From an uncultured Eubacteriales bacterium (lineage in GTDB: Bacteria > Bacillota > Clostridia > Lachnospirales > Lachnospiraceae), in contig USSL01000015.1 of assembly GCA_900557175.1 (NCBI GenBank), forward strand, positions 1-17,235: 17,235 nucleotides of DNA. Reading direction: 5' to 3'. Made by a program: the position numbers and the translations under genes. Below, in pieces: positions 15,681-17,235 of this stretch. The notes below the pieces were generated by a model that searched no databases, had not been told where the DNA came from, and saw only the letters and a list, made by a program, of their open reading frames with translations. Each line of letters opens with the position of its first letter. The stretch's first letter is position 1.

Positions 15681-16874
15681 TTATTTGAACACTCTTGGAG
15701 TACCTTTTTCCTCAAGCTTTTTGAGAATATCGGCAGGATCGGCAAATTTTGCAAGGAAAATCATTGCTGCAATAATGTATGGTTTAAAGCTTGCTTCTTT
15801 ATATAAAGGATTTCTGTAACGGTCGAATACGGAAGCGTCAACTTCGCCTTCTTCACAGCTTACGCCTGTGATATCAGCAGGGAGGCAGTGCATGTAAAGT
15901 GCCTTGCCGTTTTTTGTTGTTGCCATAAGTTCTTCGGTACAAGCCCAGTCTTTATGCTCGGCGTTTTGTGCAAGAAGCTCTTTCTCAAGTGCCTTGATAC
16001 CCTCTGTATCGCCGTTGCCGTAAAGCTCTGTACGTTTTTCCATTGCTGCAAACGGAGCCCAGCTCTTTGGATAAACGATATCAGCATCTTTGAAGGCTTC
16101 AGCCATACTGTTTGTTTTTGTGAAAGAACCGCCGGATTTTGCGGCGTTCTTCGCAGCGACTTCTTCAACCTCAGGGAATATTTCATAGCCTTCAGGATGT
16201 GCAAGAACAACATCCATGCCGAAACGTGTCATAAGACCGATGATGCCCTGTGGTACAGATAAAGGTTTTCCGTAGGAAGGAGAGTAGGCCCATGTCATTG
16301 CAAGTTTTTTGCCTTTAAGATTTTCAACGCCGCCGAACTCATGGATGATGTGAAGCATATCAGCCATTGCCTGTGTCGGATGGTCGATATCGCACTGAAG
16401 ATTTACAAGTGTCGGTTTCTGCTCAAGGATACCGTCCTTGTTGCCCTGTGTCACAGCGTCAACAACTTCGTGCATATATTTGTTTCCTTTGCCGATGTAC
16501 ATATCGTCACGGATACCGATAACGTCAGCCATGAAAGAAATCATGTTTGCTGTCTCGCGGACTGTTTCGCCGTGAGCAACCTGAGATTTGCCTTCAACAA
16601 GATCCTGTACTTCAAGTCCTAATAAGTTGCAGGCAGAAGCAAAGGAGAAACGTGTACGTGTAGAGTTGTCACGGAAAAGAGAAATTCCGAGACCGCTCTC
16701 AAAAACCTTTGTAGAGATGTTATTTTCTCTCATATAACGCAGAGCGTCAGCAAGTGTGAATACAGCTTCGATTTCGTCGTCTGTCTTCTCCCATGTAAGG
16801 AAGAAGTCGCCGTTGTACATATCTTTAAAGTTTAATTTGTTTAATTTGTCGATGTAATCCTGTAATGTTTTCAT
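15681..16874 (-). CDS. ygeW: Knotted carbamoyltransferase, YgeW family
   Basis: Relative of aspartate/ornithine transcarbamylase that exchanges a carbamoyl group between an amine and phosphate. Carbamoyl-phosphate ligands are visible: FRDNSTRTRFSF with STRTR at residues 71-75, HPTQ at 165-168 and HCLP at 329-332. At 397 residues it is about 60-80 residues longer than ordinary OTCase and matches E. coli YgeW (about 396), including the long C-terminal part. It lacks an obvious OTCase SMG ornithine loop, so the acceptor is probably not ornithine. TGGAGG about 9 nt before the ATG is a strong ribosome binding site. It lies between ygeY and arcC, and arcC would consume the carbamoyl phosphate it releases. 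The physiological substrate of YgeW has not been firmly established to my knowledge. Confidence 0.92.
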   Translation of the reverse strand: MKTLQDYIDKLNKLNFKDMYNGDFFLTWEKTDDEIEAVFTLADALRYMRENNISTKVFESGLGISLFRDNSTRTRFSFASACNLLGLEVQDLVEGKSQVAHGETVRETANMISFMADVIGIRDDMYIGKGNKYMHEVVDAVTQGNKDGILEQKPTLVNLQCDIDHPTQAMADMLHIIHEFGGVENLKGKKLAMTWAYSPSYGKPLSVPQGIIGLMTRFGMDVVLAHPEGYEIFPEVEEVAAKNAAKSGGSFTKTNSMAEAFKDADIVYPKSWAPFAAMEKRTELYGNGDTEGIKALEKELLAQNAEHKDWACTEELMATTKNGKALYMHCLPADITGVSCEEGEVDASVFDRYRNPLYKEASFKPYIIAAMIFLAKFADPADILKKLEEKGTPRVFK

Positions 16875-16909
16875 AAATAAAATCCTCCAAAAGTTTAATT
16901 TTAAGATAT

Positions 16910-16931
16910 GGGGGCAGAAGCTTTTGCCCCC
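16910..16931 (-). other. Intercistronic hairpin between ygeY and ygeW
   Basis: A 22-nt near-perfect palindrome, GGGGGCAGAAG followed by CTTTTGCCCCC on the plus strand, lies 10 bp after the ygeY stop. On the minus strand only a weak AT-rich tract (ATATCTTAAAATT) follows, so partial termination or an RNA-processing/stability role is more likely than a full stop before ygeW. Confidence 0.6.
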
Positions 16932-16941
16932 TGTGGTTTAA

Positions 16942-17235
16942 TTATTTGCAGTATGCAGCCGGAAGTGCAGCGTAAACAGCGGCACATGTTACAAGATCCT
17001 GTTTCCATGTCTTTTCGTTTGGTGCGTGCGCCTGAGCTTCTGCGCCAGGTCCGAAGCCGATGCAAGGGATACCGTTTCTTCCCATGATTGAAACGCCGTT
17101 TGTTGAGAATGTCCACTTATCTGTGAGCGGACGGGCCTGTCTCATTTCAAGTGTTTCCTCAGCACCGATACGTTTGTCGCCGTAAAGGCTTGTATAAGCT
17201 TCTTCTAAAGCCTGTGTGACTTTGTGATCCTTTGG
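16942..17235 (-). CDS. ygeY: YgeY-family M20 metallohydrolase (partial, C-terminal end)
   Basis: The C-terminal 97 residues of an M20-type peptidase/deacetylase; the frame is open to the window edge, so the N-terminal catalytic and metal-binding part lies beyond it. The visible portion includes [18 protein letters not shown], then [20 protein letters not shown], closely resembling the end of YgeY (annotated in databases as a selenium-metabolism-linked hydrolase). It includes the conserved His of AHAPNE that closes the metal site in M20 enzymes. The ORF ends in AAYCK. It is first in the visible ygeY-ygeW-arcC string, separated from ygeW by 67 bp containing a hairpin. The family assignment is good; the substrate is unknown. 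Confidence 0.88.
   Translation of the reverse strand, partial: PKDHKVTQALEEAYTSLYGDKRIGAEETLEMRQARPLTDKWTFSTNGVSIMGRNGIPCIGFGPGAEAQAHAPNEKTWKQDLVTCAAVYAALPAAYCK

Noticed and set aside
1..17235. CRISPR arrays, tRNA/rRNA genes, insertion sequences or phage genes
   Set aside because: No regularly spaced repeats, cloverleaf-like segments, transposase/integrase frames or terminal inverted repeats were seen on either strand.

Overview
The window looks like the chromosome of an anaerobic, low-to-mid GC Clostridia member, most plausibly a gut Lachnospiraceae. The signs are strong AGGAGG-type ribosome binding sites, AT-rich intergenic DNA, TTGACA promoters, lipoprotein solute-binding proteins with Gram-positive lipoboxes, a membrane-bound AraC regulator of the Bacillus YesS/YtdP type, and an anaerobic ygeY-ygeW-arcC carbamoyl block. 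The family-level assignment is an inference from gene content; no 16S or marker-tree evidence is available.

Layout. (1) Bases 1-1113: metK, cut at its 5' end by the window edge, followed by a hairpin terminator. (2) Bases 1548-8234: a co-directional carbohydrate-uptake operon made of a lipoprotein binding protein, two CUT1-type permeases, a metallo-beta-lactamase-fold protein whose start overlaps the second permease stop by 4 nt, and a 763-residue two-TM AraC-type regulator. A terminator closes it. No ATPase and no recognisable glycoside hydrolase is present, so the system probably borrows a shared MsmK-like ATPase. (3) Bases 8407-10711: housekeeping envelope genes, phosphatidylserine decarboxylase followed 19 bp later by murF. 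(4) Bases 10955-13228: a complete polar amino acid ABC importer (binding protein, permease, ATPase) ending at a strong bidirectional terminator. (5) Bases 13305-17235: a YheO/DauR-type PAS-HTH repressor (-), a divergent ridA (+), then on the minus strand ygeY (partial), ygeW and arcC, converging on ridA at a perfect palindromic terminator.

How the genes fit together. Regions 4 and 5 appear to form one nitrogen-catabolic unit. YgeY (M20 hydrolase), YgeW (knotted carbamoyltransferase) and ArcC (carbamate kinase) resemble the ygeW-X-Y/hyuA/yqeA locus, which established work links to anaerobic purine/urate breakdown. That pathway would yield carbamoyl phosphate and then ATP. RidA would quench 2-aminoacrylate made by the expected YgeX ammonia-lyase, which is not in the window. 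The amino acid importer and ridA share an almost identical promoter layout (TTGACA, 17 bp, extended TGA-TAAATT), suggesting joint control.

The least understood genes are the MBL-fold protein with its N-terminal cysteine cluster (4711-5892) and the regulator beside it. This region also looks more AT-rich than the flanking housekeeping genes.
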